DNA from: JAGNLM01 sp964439835
Lineage (GTDB): Bacteria; Pseudomonadota; Gammaproteobacteria; JAABTG01
Reading direction: 5' to 3'
Assembly (NCBI GenBank): GCA_964439835.1
Contig: CAYTPQ010000012.1
Coordinates: forward strand, 6,849 to 70,848
Length of the DNA stretch: 64,000 bases
Under the pieces are notes generated by a model. It had not been told where the DNA came from. It worked only from the letters and a program-made list of their open reading frames with translations, and searched no databases. Position numbers and translations under genes: made by a program. Shown here one piece after another: positions 34,358-42,770 of this stretch (position 1 is its first letter; every line of letters begins with the position of its first letter).

Positions 34358-34669
34358 GGTCCCTCCGATCTCCACCCTGTCCTCCCGTGCCCCGTGGACG
34401 GTCGCACCGGGGAGGCCCCCGACCACGCCTGCGGCCCGGGGCCGGCACGGGGCCGTCATTCGATTCTTCCGGGGGAATGATACGGGAAACGCGATCCTAC
34501 CGCCGCGGTCGTGCCGTCGCGACGGCCGCCGCCTCAGGGGCGTGACGGCGGGAGAGACCCGCCGGTGCCGAGCGATAGGTCGTCCCTCTCGCCGCCCACG
34601 AGAGAACCGATTGCGCCGCCGCGCGCTCTGGGGCTAGCGTAAGAAGCTATTGACCCTGGGAGGCGTGCC
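34358..34669. other. Divergent promoter region between nqrA and the DUF454 gene
   Basis: 312 bases with no gene. It must contain the nqr promoter and that of the gene at 34670. No operator or -10/-35 pair stands out in the GC-rich sequence. Confidence 0.5.
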
Positions 34670-35089
34670 GTGACCGCGACCCTCGGCCGTGCCGGACAGA
34701 TTGCCCTGCGGGTGCTCGGCGGCGTGTTCTTCGTCGCCGGCCTGGTCGGCATCGTCCTGCCGCTCGTGCCGACGGTCGCGTTCTGGATCCTGGCCGCCCT
34801 GTGCTGGACCCAATCGGCGCCCGACTGGCGCCGGCGCCTCACGGAGCACCCGCGCTACGGCGCGGCGATCGGCGGGTTCCTGGAACAGGGCGTGGTGCCA
34901 CGGCAGGCCAAAGGCTACGCGGTTGCAGCGATCGGCCTCTCGGGGCTGCTCTCCTCGCTCGCGCTGGCCGGCTCGCCCGGGATGCTGGCGGCGCTGTGGA
35001 CCCTGCTCGTCTCGGTATCCGCCTGGCTGGTGACCCGACCCGAGCCCGCGCCGCCCGCGGCAGAGCCTGCCCAGGAGACCCCGGGGTGA
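34670..35089 (+). CDS. DUF454 (YbaN-like) membrane protein
   Basis: 139 residues, four hydrophobic helices. The N-terminal LGGVFFVAGLVGIVLPLVPT and FWILAALCW followed by RLTEHPRYG are typical of DUF454 (YbaN) proteins, small inner-membrane proteins of unknown role. Start GTG at 34670 after GGGAGG. It diverges from nqrA. The proline/glutamate-rich tail is not conserved in the family. Confidence 0.88.
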   Translation: MTATLGRAGQIALRVLGGVFFVAGLVGIVLPLVPTVAFWILAALCWTQSAPDWRRRLTEHPRYGAAIGGFLEQGVVPRQAKGYAVAAIGLSGLLSSLALAGSPGMLAALWTLLVSVSAWLVTRPEPAPPAAEPAQETPG

Positions 35090-35099
35090 TGGGCGACGA

Positions 35100-35210
35100 G
35101 CGGTGCGCTGCAGGCCTTGCCGGTGCGTTGCGCGGCTGCGCTGCTAACGCACCCTACGGGGACTGCGCTGCTAAAGCACCCCACGACGCACGCACCCTAC
35201 CGCTGACCCC
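35100..35210. repeat. Extragenic GCGTTGCG...CTAACGCACC repeat
   Basis: Contains two tandem-like copies of a short unit (GCTGCGCTGCTAACGCACCCTACGG, then ACTGCGCTGCTAAAGCACCCCAC) and the partly complementary GGTGCGTTGCGC. This resembles common extragenic 'GTGCGTTA' repeats of proteobacteria. It separates the convergent genes at 34670 and 35229. Confidence 0.5.
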
Positions 35211-35228
35211 CCGTTCGGCGGAGGCGTG

Positions 35229-36392
35229 TCAGGCCGGCCACTGGGCGGTTGCGATGCCCTCGCCCAGGTCGGCCTCGACGAGGCGCCGACGGACCTCGAG
35301 CAGCCGCTCCAGGAGGCGAGGCTCGAGCTCCCCGTAGGCGCGGGCGTCAGGGACCCGCTTCACCACCACCCCGAGAAGCTCCGTGATCGCGTTGCCGATG
35401 GAGTTCTGGCTGATGGTGACCAGCAGCTGGCCGCGCTGATTGCGGTAGATGAGCTGCTTGAAGGCCGGCTGCCAGCGGATCGCGTTGGCGTAGCGGGCGT
35501 CGTGGATGCACTGCTCGCGCACCCGCCGGGCGGTGCCGAGGAAATCGTTGTCGAACAACAGCACGCTCTCCACCGCGTCCGGGAAGTAGACGTCCGCGGG
35601 CATCGGGCCGTTGCGGGTGGAGACTTGGGAGAAGAAGGTCCGGTAGAAGTCCAGGAACCCCATCAGGATCAGGTCGTACTCCTTCCAGAAGCGGATGTCC
35701 TTCAGGGCCTCGACGCCCCCCTGGATCTCCCAGCAGGGCAGTCCCTGCGGGTAGCCGGTCAGCTCCAGGCGCGAGGCCTCGGGGTCGGCGGGCCGCAGGA
35801 CCTTCAGCGCCAGCGCCCGCTCGAAGAACTCCCGGTACACGCGGCTCATGTAGGCCTGGAACAGGCTGTGCTGGCCGCCGTCGGTCAGGTTGGGGTTGTC
35901 GGGGTCGGCCGGGGTCGCGCCACGCAACCGCTCCATCGGGAACACGATGAAGTGGTTGTGCAGCATGCGGATGCTCGGCACCCCCGGCGAGGAGAGCGGC
36001 CAGGTCGCGTCGAGGCTCGCTTCGCCAGCCAGGATCAGGGCCTCGTCCGGGTCCGGGTACTGCTCCAACAGATAGTCGAGGATGACCTGGTTCATCCGGT
36101 TCCAGACCCGTTTCACCGGCTCCGGCACCTGGGTGCGGCGCACCGGGCGCCCGAGCGGGTCCAGGATGACCTGGGAGGTGTTGTAGATGATCGAGGTGTC
36201 GAACTCGGTGCTGTGCCCGAGCGCCTTGCGGTAGAGCAGCAGGTTCTCCGGGTTCACCAGCAGCCCGTTGTTGTGCACCAGGTCGTTCAGGTTCTCGGCG
36301 CTGTTGAAGAACTCGTTCGCCGTCATCCCCTCCGGGACCTCGAGCGGGATGGGACGGAACGGGGTGACGATCTCCCGGGGACCCGACGTCAT
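35229..36392 (-). CDS. Conserved-looking hypothetical protein
   Basis: 387 residues, soluble, no signal peptide or membrane helix. The protein is rich in aromatic residues and well-formed in composition (FFNSAENLNDLVHNNGLLVN; IRMLHNHFIVFPMERL; VESVLLFDNDFLGTARRV; RGQLLVTISQNSIGNAITE), so it is surely a real folded protein, but no family or catalytic motif was recognised. It stands alone between an extragenic repeat and a P-type ATPase gene on the same strand, 148 bases upstream. Confidence 0.75.
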   Translation of the reverse strand: MTSGPREIVTPFRPIPLEVPEGMTANEFFNSAENLNDLVHNNGLLVNPENLLLYRKALGHSTEFDTSIIYNTSQVILDPLGRPVRRTQVPEPVKRVWNRMNQVILDYLLEQYPDPDEALILAGEASLDATWPLSSPGVPSIRMLHNHFIVFPMERLRGATPADPDNPNLTDGGQHSLFQAYMSRVYREFFERALALKVLRPADPEASRLELTGYPQGLPCWEIQGGVEALKDIRFWKEYDLILMGFLDFYRTFFSQVSTRNGPMPADVYFPDAVESVLLFDNDFLGTARRVREQCIHDARYANAIRWQPAFKQLIYRNQRGQLLVTISQNSIGNAITELLGVVVKRVPDARAYGELEPRLLERLLEVRRRLVEADLGEGIATAQWPA

Positions 36393-36540
36393 GGACGCAC
36401 TCCTCGCCGGTCGTGGCGCAGGTCTGTGATGGTGCCACAGGCACGGAGCCCGGACGAACCTTGCGGCGGGGCCGCACCGGGCCCCTGCCCCGCGGCCGAG
36501 CGCTGGGCGATTTCTTCAGAGGCTCTGACAGGCCCCCCCT

Positions 36541-39222
36541 TCACATCCGCCGCACGCCGAGCCGCCGCAGCAGCCACTTCTCGGCCTCCACCGCCAGAAA
36601 CTTCGCCAGCGCGAGCGCGACGATCAGCAGCCACGAGCGCGCGTCAAGGGCGGTGGTCTGGAAAACCCCCTGCATCGGCGGCGCGTAGGTGAACAACAAC
36701 TGCAGGCCGATCAGGACCACGCTGGCCCAGAACGCGACGGGATTGCCGTACAGCGTGTCGCGGGCGAAGGCGTGCGCGACGAAGTGGCGGACGTTGAAGA
36801 GGTACACCAGCTCCCCCAGCACCAGCATGTTCACGACGGCCGTGCGCGCGGTCTCGATCGAGCTGCCGCGCGCGAGCTCCCACTCGTAGACCGCGAAGCT
36901 CACCGCGATCATCAACAGGCTCACGTAGACGATGCGCGCGAGCAGCAGGCCAGTGACCAGGGGCTCGGCCGGTGGCCGCGGGGGGCGGCGCATGACGCCG
37001 CGCTCGGCGGGCTCGAAGGCGAGGGCGAGCGCGAGGGTCACGGCGGTGACCATGTTGACCCAGAGGATCTGCCCCGCGGTGACCGGCAGCGCTAGTCCCA
37101 CGAAGACCGCCAGCAGGATCACGCCCGCCTCGCCGCCGTTGGTCGGCAGGATGAAGAGCAGAGACTTCTTGATGTTGTCGAAGACGGTGCGGCCCTCGCG
37201 CACCGCGCGGGCGATGGTGGCGAAGTTGTCGTCGGTCAGCACCAGGTCGGCGGCCTCCTTCGCCGCGTCGGTGCCGCGCAGCCCCATCGCCACGCCGATA
37301 TCGGCGGCCTTGAGCGCCGGGGCGTCGTTCACGCCGTCGCCGGTCATCGCGGTGAGCTCGCCCTCGGCCCGCAGCGCGGCCACCAGCCGCAGCTTGTGCT
37401 CGGGGCTGGCGCGGGCGACCACGTCGGTGTCGCGCACGCGCCGGCGCAGGGCCTCGTCGTCCAGCGTCTCCACCACCTCGCCCGTAAGCGGCCGGTCGGC
37501 GCGCAGGCCCAGCGCCCGGCCGATGGCCGCGGCGGTGACGGCATGGTCGCCGGTGATCATCGCCACGCGCACGCCGGCGCGCCGGCAGTCCGCCACCGCC
37601 TCAATCGCCTCGGGGCGTGGCGGGTCCATCATCCCCACCAGACCTAGCAGCTCGAACCGGGGCGTGATCTCCGCCAGGTCGAGCACGGCGCGGCCCGCCG
37701 GGGCCTCGCACCGGGCCAGGGCCAGCAGCCGCTGGCCCGCCGCCGCGGCCTCTTCCATCCGCGCGTACCAGCTGGCGTGGTCGAGCGGCTGGCCGGCGGC
37801 GTCCCGCACGCACAGGTCCAGGATCCGCTCCGGCGCGCCCTTCAGCAGCACGAAGGCGTGGCCCGCGTGGTCGTGGTGCAGCGTGGCCATGAAGCGGTGC
37901 TCGGACTCGAAGGGCACCTCGTCGACCCGCGGGGCGCCGGCCGCTTCCTCGACCGGGTCGAGACCCGCCTTGCGGGCGAGGGTGATCAGCGCTCCCTCCG
38001 TTGGGTCACCGGCGAGCGTCCAGCCGCTCGCCTCGTCGTGGTGCAGACGGGCGTCGTTGCAGAGCAGCCCGCACCGCGCCAGCGCCGCCAGGGCCTCGTC
38101 CTGGCGCGGGTCGTAGGCCTCTTCGCCCAGGTAGAAGCCGCCTTCGGGCGCGTACCCGGCCCCGCTGACCGTCACCGTGCGCGTGGGCAGCAGGACGCGC
38201 ACCACGGTCATCTCGTTGCGGGTGAGCGTGCCCGTCTTGTCCGAGCAGATGACCGTCACCGATCCCAGCGTCTCCACCGCGGGGAGCCGCCGCACGATGG
38301 CCCGCTGCCGGGCCATGATGCGGGTGCCGATGGCCAGCGTGATGGTGACGATGGCGGGCAGGCCTTCCGGGATGGCGGCGACCGCCAAGCCTACGACCGC
38401 CAGGAAGATGTCGAGCGCCGGCATCGCCCGGACGTAGTGGCCGTAGAGGAAGGTCAGCAGGCCGACCACCAGGATGAACGCGGTGATCTGCCGAGCGAAG
38501 TGCTCGAGGCGGCGGGTGAGCGGGGTCGCGAGCCCCTCGACGCGGGTGACCAGGCTGCCGATGCGCCCGATCTCCGTCTCGCGCCCGGTGGCCACCACCA
38601 CGCCACGGGCCTGGCCCACGGTCACGACCGTGCCGGAGTACGCCATACCGGTGCGGTCGCCCAACGCCGCGGAGGCATCGACCGGCTCGGTGCGCTTCTC
38701 CGCCGGCACCGACTCGCCGGTCAGGGCGGACTCGTTGACGCGCAGGTTCTTGACCCGCAGCAGCCGCAGGTCGGCAGGCACCCGGGCCCCGGACTCCAGC
38801 AGGACGATGTCGCCCGGCACCAGGTCGGCCGCGTCGACCTCGTGCCGCTCGCCGTCGCGCAGCACGGTCGCGTGGCTCGCCAGCATCGCGCGCACGGCCT
38901 CCAGGGCGCGCTCGGCCTTGCCCTCCTGGACGAAGCCGATCACGGCGTTGATCACCACCACGCCCACGATCACGCCCGCGTCGACGTAGTCCTCGAGCCA
39001 GGTCGTGACCGTGGCCGCGGCGAGCAGCACGTAGATCAGCGGGTTGTGGAACTGCAGCAGGAAGCGCAGGAGCGGACCCCGGCGCTGAGGGGGCGGCAGG
39101 CGGTTCGGGCCGTACTGCGCCAGGCGCCGGCGGGCCTCCGCCGCCGACAGCCCCGTGACCTCCGAGCTACCCAGTTGCGCCAGGGCGCTCGCCCCGGCCT
39201 CAGCGTGCCAAGAACGGACCAT
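36541..39222 (-). CDS. P-type cation-transporting ATPase (type II, Ca2+/Na+-like)
   Basis: 893-residue membrane pump. It has the N-terminal cation-ATPase domain (GLSAAEARRRLAQYGPNRLP), actuator motif TGES (168-171), the ion-site PEGLPA in membrane helix 4 (285-290), phosphorylation site SDKTGTLTRNE with Asp328, hinge GDGVNDAPALKAADIG, and the C-terminal six-helix region. This is the SERCA/PMR1-like class; Ca2+, Mn2+ or Na+ export is likely but the ion is not certain. A broken universal stress gene lies 14 bases upstream on the same strand, likely once co-transcribed. Confidence 0.93.
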   Translation of the reverse strand: MVRSWHAEAGASALAQLGSSEVTGLSAAEARRRLAQYGPNRLPPPQRRGPLLRFLLQFHNPLIYVLLAAATVTTWLEDYVDAGVIVGVVVINAVIGFVQEGKAERALEAVRAMLASHATVLRDGERHEVDAADLVPGDIVLLESGARVPADLRLLRVKNLRVNESALTGESVPAEKRTEPVDASAALGDRTGMAYSGTVVTVGQARGVVVATGRETEIGRIGSLVTRVEGLATPLTRRLEHFARQITAFILVVGLLTFLYGHYVRAMPALDIFLAVVGLAVAAIPEGLPAIVTITLAIGTRIMARQRAIVRRLPAVETLGSVTVICSDKTGTLTRNEMTVVRVLLPTRTVTVSGAGYAPEGGFYLGEEAYDPRQDEALAALARCGLLCNDARLHHDEASGWTLAGDPTEGALITLARKAGLDPVEEAAGAPRVDEVPFESEHRFMATLHHDHAGHAFVLLKGAPERILDLCVRDAAGQPLDHASWYARMEEAAAAGQRLLALARCEAPAGRAVLDLAEITPRFELLGLVGMMDPPRPEAIEAVADCRRAGVRVAMITGDHAVTAAAIGRALGLRADRPLTGEVVETLDDEALRRRVRDTDVVARASPEHKLRLVAALRAEGELTAMTGDGVNDAPALKAADIGVAMGLRGTDAAKEAADLVLTDDNFATIARAVREGRTVFDNIKKSLLFILPTNGGEAGVILLAVFVGLALPVTAGQILWVNMVTAVTLALALAFEPAERGVMRRPPRPPAEPLVTGLLLARIVYVSLLMIAVSFAVYEWELARGSSIETARTAVVNMLVLGELVYLFNVRHFVAHAFARDTLYGNPVAFWASVVLIGLQLLFTYAPPMQGVFQTTALDARSWLLIVALALAKFLAVEAEKWLLRRLGVRRM

Positions 39223-39236
39223 GACCGGCCACCGAC

Positions 39237-39436
39237 TCAGGCCTGGGCGGCGTCCGCCGCCGCGCTGGCGACCAGCACGTCGGCCTCTGCGTACTCCAGC
39301 ACGTGCGAGGTGACGCTACCCACCAGGATCTCTTCCGCCGGCGAGCGGCCATGCTTGCCGACGACGATCAGGTCGCCCGACCCGCACCCTCTGAAAAGTC
39401 CGTCGCGAGCAGCAGCGTCTGCGGCACGTTCTTCAT
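39237..39436 (-). pseudogene. Universal stress protein remnant (internal deletion and frameshift)
   Basis: From the ATG at 39436, with GGGGGAGGTGGGCG upstream, the frame reads MKNVPQTLLLATDFSEGA, a textbook UspA N-terminus, and soon meets a stop. In another frame the sequence continues DLIVVGKHGRSPAEEILVGS and VTSHVLEYAEADVLVA, the nucleotide-binding and C-terminal part of UspA, up to 39237. The roughly 80 residues between are missing and the reading frame is shifted. It lies just upstream of the P-type ATPase gene. Confidence 0.85.
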
Positions 39437-39621
39437 CGCCCACCTCCCCCGTGCGCGAGGCACCCGACACCACGGAGATCGACTCGATGAACGTATACGG
39501 GCCCAGCCGGCCGGAATCCAGACGGCCGGCTCCGGATCGTCCGGATCCCTGACCTGAGGCAGGACTGCCGCCGATCCGGCGCCCGGCCGGGGAACTTGGA
39601 CGCTGCCGCGCGGTCGGCGGG

Positions 39622-40890
39622 TTACTCCACCGCGTGCAGGCGCTGGCCGAGCATCTCCGGCGTCACGAGGGTGACGCCGCCCGGCGTGACGCGAAAGCGC
39701 CGGGCGTCCGCCTCCGCGTCCTCGCCCACCACCAGGCCCTCGGGCAGCTGGCAGCCGCGGTCAATCACGGCCTTGCGGATCCGGCAACCGCGCCCGACCT
39801 CCACCTCCGGCAGGATCACCGAGTCGTTGATCACCGAGCCTGGACGGGTCTTGACGTTGGAGAACAGGAGCGAGCGCGCGAGCCGCGCCGAGGAGATCAC
39901 GCAGCCCCCCGAGACGACGCTGTTCACCACCACCCCGCAGCGCTCCTCGTCGTCCAGCAGGAACTTCGCCGAGGGCAGCTGCGGCTGATAGGTCCGCACC
40001 GGCCACTGCAGGTCGTAGAGGTCGAGCTCCGGCGCCGGCCCCACCAGCTCCATGTTCGCCGCCCAGTAGGCGTCCACCGTCCCGACGTCGCGCCAGAAGG
40101 CCTGGCGCCCGCTCACCGGGTCGGTGAACGGATAGGCGTAGACCGCCGCGCGCCCGATCAGGTCCGGGATGATGCTCTTGCCGAAGTCGTGGTCGGAGTG
40201 GGGGTTGCGGGCGTCGCGGATCAACTCGTCGTAGAGGAACTCGGTGTTGAGGACGTAGATCCCCATGGAAGCGAGCGCGCGCTCCGGCGCGTGCGGCAGG
40301 GTCCGGGGCGCGGGCGGCTTCTCCTCGAACCCCTGCACCCGCCCGCTGGCGTCGACCGCCATCACGCCGAAGCCCTTCGCCTCCTCCAGGCTCACCTGCA
40401 CGCAGCCGACAGTCATGTCCGCCCGATGCTCGCGGTGGAACAGGAGCATCGGGCCGTAGTCCATCTTGTAGATGTGGTCGCCCGCCAGGACGAAGACGAA
40501 ATCGGGCCGGTAGGTGCGGATGATGTCGAGGTTCTGGTAGAGCGCGTCCGCGGTCCCGGCGTACCAGTTGTTCGAGGTGCGCTGGGACGCCGGGAGGATC
40601 TCGAGGAAGTCCCCGAACTCGCTCTGCAGCCCGGTCCAGCCCCGGACCAGGTGGCTGATGAGCGAGTGCGCCTTGTACTGGGTCAGCACCCCGATGCGGC
40701 GGATTCCGGAGTTCACGCAGTTGGAGAGCACGAAGTCGATGATGCGGAACTTCCCGCCGAAGTGAACGGCAGGCTTCGCCCGCCAGCGGGTGAGCTCCTC
40801 CAGGCGCGAGCCGCGCCCGCCCGCCAGCACCAGGGCGAGCGCGTGGCGCGTCAGCCGGCTGACCAGGCGCGGGTCGTTGCCGATGTCCAC
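39622..40890 (-). CDS. glgC: Glucose-1-phosphate adenylyltransferase
   Basis: Makes ADP-glucose from ATP and glucose 1-phosphate, the committed step of bacterial glycogen synthesis. 422 residues from GTG at 40890 (GAGGGG upstream). Motifs: ALVLAGGRGSRLEELT, KPAVHFGGKFRIIDF, YAGTADALYQN, VLAGDHIYKMDYG, FEEKP and the left-handed beta-helix C-terminal domain (VNSVVSGGCVISSARLARS). No other glycogen gene is adjacent. The divergent side carries a perfect inverted repeat. Confidence 0.96.
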   Translation of the reverse strand: MDIGNDPRLVSRLTRHALALVLAGGRGSRLEELTRWRAKPAVHFGGKFRIIDFVLSNCVNSGIRRIGVLTQYKAHSLISHLVRGWTGLQSEFGDFLEILPASQRTSNNWYAGTADALYQNLDIIRTYRPDFVFVLAGDHIYKMDYGPMLLFHREHRADMTVGCVQVSLEEAKGFGVMAVDASGRVQGFEEKPPAPRTLPHAPERALASMGIYVLNTEFLYDELIRDARNPHSDHDFGKSIIPDLIGRAAVYAYPFTDPVSGRQAFWRDVGTVDAYWAANMELVGPAPELDLYDLQWPVRTYQPQLPSAKFLLDDEERCGVVVNSVVSGGCVISSARLARSLLFSNVKTRPGSVINDSVILPEVEVGRGCRIRKAVIDRGCQLPEGLVVGEDAEADARRFRVTPGGVTLVTPEMLGQRLHAVE

Positions 40891-40971
40891 GGCCCCTCGC
40901 GGTTCCCCTTCGGACCGGAGGGGGATTCTAGCAGGCGCAGGCCGCCCCGAGCCCCCCGACCATGGGATCAC

Positions 40972-41024
40972 AGGGGTCAGACACCATTGATCGCGACGGC
41001 GCCAATCAATGGTGTCTGACCCCT
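40972..41024. repeat. Perfect 19-bp inverted repeat (REP/RAYT-like)
   Basis: AGGGGTCAGACACCATTGA (40972-40990) and its exact complement TCAATGGTGTCTGACCCCT (41006-41024) flank a 15-base centre. GATC flanks both arms on the outer or inner side. The same word occurs as a single arm at 12560. The GGGGTCAGAC theme recalls REP elements mobilised by REP-associated tyrosine transposases, but no transposase is in the window. It lies between glgC and the DsrC-like gene. Confidence 0.85.
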
Positions 41025-41043
41025 TTGATCGGTCTCACATCGC

Positions 41044-41685
41044 TCAGTGCTCGCCCTTGGTTCGGAGCAGCCCTGCCAGTCGGTTGCCCTGCTTCTGCGG
41101 CCCGCCGCGCGGGAAGATCCGGTGCAGGTAGGCGCTGTTGCCGCGCTCCGGGCCCCAGGCCTCGCGGAAATGCTTGACCATCTCGCGTACCGACGCCTGC
41201 ACGTCGTGATCGGCGAAGTACGCCCGCAGGAACCGGATGACCTGCCAGTGCTCGTCGGTCAGGGTGAGCCCTTCGGCCTCGGCCTGGGCGCGGGCGAAGC
41301 CCTCGCTCCAGTCGCGCGGGTAGACCAGGTAGCCCTCGCTGTCGACCTGGACCTCCCGCCCGCCCACCTGCAGCGCGCGGGTCTGCATGCTGGGGTAGGC
41401 GACGCTGTCGCCCTGGGTGCCGCCCGCCGATCCGGAGGACTCGTCCGGCGCCTGGGTGATGGACCAGAGCTCAATCTGGACTTCGCCGTTAAGCCCCCCG
41501 TGGTAGCGCTCGCTGCCGCTCACCAGGACCTTGCCGCTGCCCGGCGGCAGGTCGAAGCGCGCCTCGCCGGCGCGGTCGGTCAGGGCGGTCCGGGCCTGAT
41601 CGGCCATCGCGTCCAGCACCACCGTCACCGGCGTACGCTTCAGGGGCTCCTGGTTCGTCTTCATCAACACGCGAACGGTCAACAT
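41044..41685 (-). CDS. DsrC/TusE-like protein lacking the redox cysteines, with an extra N-terminal domain
   Basis: 213 residues from ATG at 41685 (GGGAGAGG upstream). Residues about 1-80 are a beta-rich domain of unknown family. Residues 104-213 align with DsrC/TusE: ALQVGGREVQVDSEGYLVYP, LTDEHWQVIRFLRAYF, ERGNSAYLHRIFP and the end KQGNRLAGLLRTKGEH. In DsrC the corresponding end carries two cysteines (KQACRFAGL...GCV); here the first is Asn and the last is absent, so no trisulfide or persulfide chemistry is possible. Such cysteine-free homologues have been called RspA-type and are suspected regulators. Confidence 0.85.
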   Translation of the reverse strand: MLTVRVLMKTNQEPLKRTPVTVVLDAMADQARTALTDRAGEARFDLPPGSGKVLVSGSERYHGGLNGEVQIELWSITQAPDESSGSAGGTQGDSVAYPSMQTRALQVGGREVQVDSEGYLVYPRDWSEGFARAQAEAEGLTLTDEHWQVIRFLRAYFADHDVQASVREMVKHFREAWGPERGNSAYLHRIFPRGGPQKQGNRLAGLLRTKGEH

Positions 41686-41793
41686 CGCTGCCTCTCCCGC
41701 CGGGTCCCGACACTGACGGGCCAGTTCCCGACTCTCACGCTTGGGTTCTGGCAACAGTTTCCGCACCAGGCCCGCCGTGTGCCTTGACGGCGG

Positions 41794-42699
41794 TCAATCG
41801 GCGCCTAAGGAATTCCTTATAGACCTGGCCAGCGCGGCAACGGCGTCCGGCGGCGTGAGTGCGCAGGATTCGACCTTGCGCCCCGGCGGCAGGGGCGGTG
41901 CCGGTTTCCGGAGCTCGTCGACGAAGGCGCTCGCCGCCACCGCAACCCCGGCCCCACCGTCGGCGCTGCGCCGCGCCGCCACGTGGACCCCGACCAGGCG
42001 GTAATCGGCTCCGCGCCGGACCATGAGCGGCGAGCCCGAGTCGCCGTAGGTGGCGTCGCAGTCGTGGGCCAGTAGCTGCCCGCCAGAGGCCCAGCCGGTC
42101 ACCCGGCAGCCCTCGTGGCGGTACAGGGCATGCCGGCGGTCCCGGCTGTAGCCGGCCCGCAGCAGGACGGCCCCGGAGGCCTCCAGTCCTGCGGACTGGG
42201 CCGGCGTCAGGGTCTCGGGCTCGAGCGCGCCGGTGCGGGGGGTGGTGTCCTCGGCCAGGTAGAGGACGGCCCAGTCCCGCGCCGGGTCCGCGGGCCTACC
42301 GTCCGGACCCGCCGGGGCGTATCCGGGGGCGACCCGGTAAGACTCGACCAGCGCGTGGACGAGGTACTCGCCCCGCCGATACCCGGCCAGGAAGTGCAGC
42401 CCGCAGGCGGGGAGCCAGGCCCCCGTGCGCCGGTTCCACAGGCAGTGGCCCGCCGTCAGGACCTTGCGCGGCCCGATGACGGTGCCGGTGCAGTGGCTGC
42501 CGAGGGTCGAGTTGACCCGACCCACCGCGCCCCAGGGCCAGGCAGTGGTGTCGGTGATCACCCGGTCGTCCCGGCCCCAGATCCCCGGGAGCGCGGGGTC
42601 GGCCGGGCGTGCGGCACCGGGGGCGAGCAGAACGGCCGCCAGCACGAGGGCGGCCGCGGGACGCCGTAGCCGCCCGCGCGGCGATGGGATCGCGCTCAC
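41794..42699 (-). CDS. Secreted trypsin-like serine protease (S1 family)
   Basis: From GTG at 42699 the protein has a signal peptide (RRPAAALVLAAVLLAPGAA) and a chymotrypsin-fold domain with the full triad: His85 in VLTAGHCLW, Asp142 in ARDWAVLYL and Ser221 in TYGDSGSPLM. Length is 301 residues. A further upstream ATG at 42771 overlaps the stop of the TRAP permease gene and would add 24 residues; the signal peptide argues for the shorter start. Exported to the periplasm or beyond. It is the last gene of the TRAP operon; substrate unknown. Confidence 0.85.
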   Translation of the reverse strand: MSAIPSPRGRLRRPAAALVLAAVLLAPGAARPADPALPGIWGRDDRVITDTTAWPWGAVGRVNSTLGSHCTGTVIGPRKVLTAGHCLWNRRTGAWLPACGLHFLAGYRRGEYLVHALVESYRVAPGYAPAGPDGRPADPARDWAVLYLAEDTTPRTGALEPETLTPAQSAGLEASGAVLLRAGYSRDRRHALYRHEGCRVTGWASGGQLLAHDCDATYGDSGSPLMVRRGADYRLVGVHVAARRSADGGAGVAVAASAFVDELRKPAPPLPPGRKVESCALTPPDAVAALARSIRNSLGAD

Positions 42700-42770
42700 C
42701 GACAGGCCTTGCCGCGCCAACAGCAAACCGGGCACCGGCGCCTCCCCCTGACCCCCGTCCGCGCGTCCCA

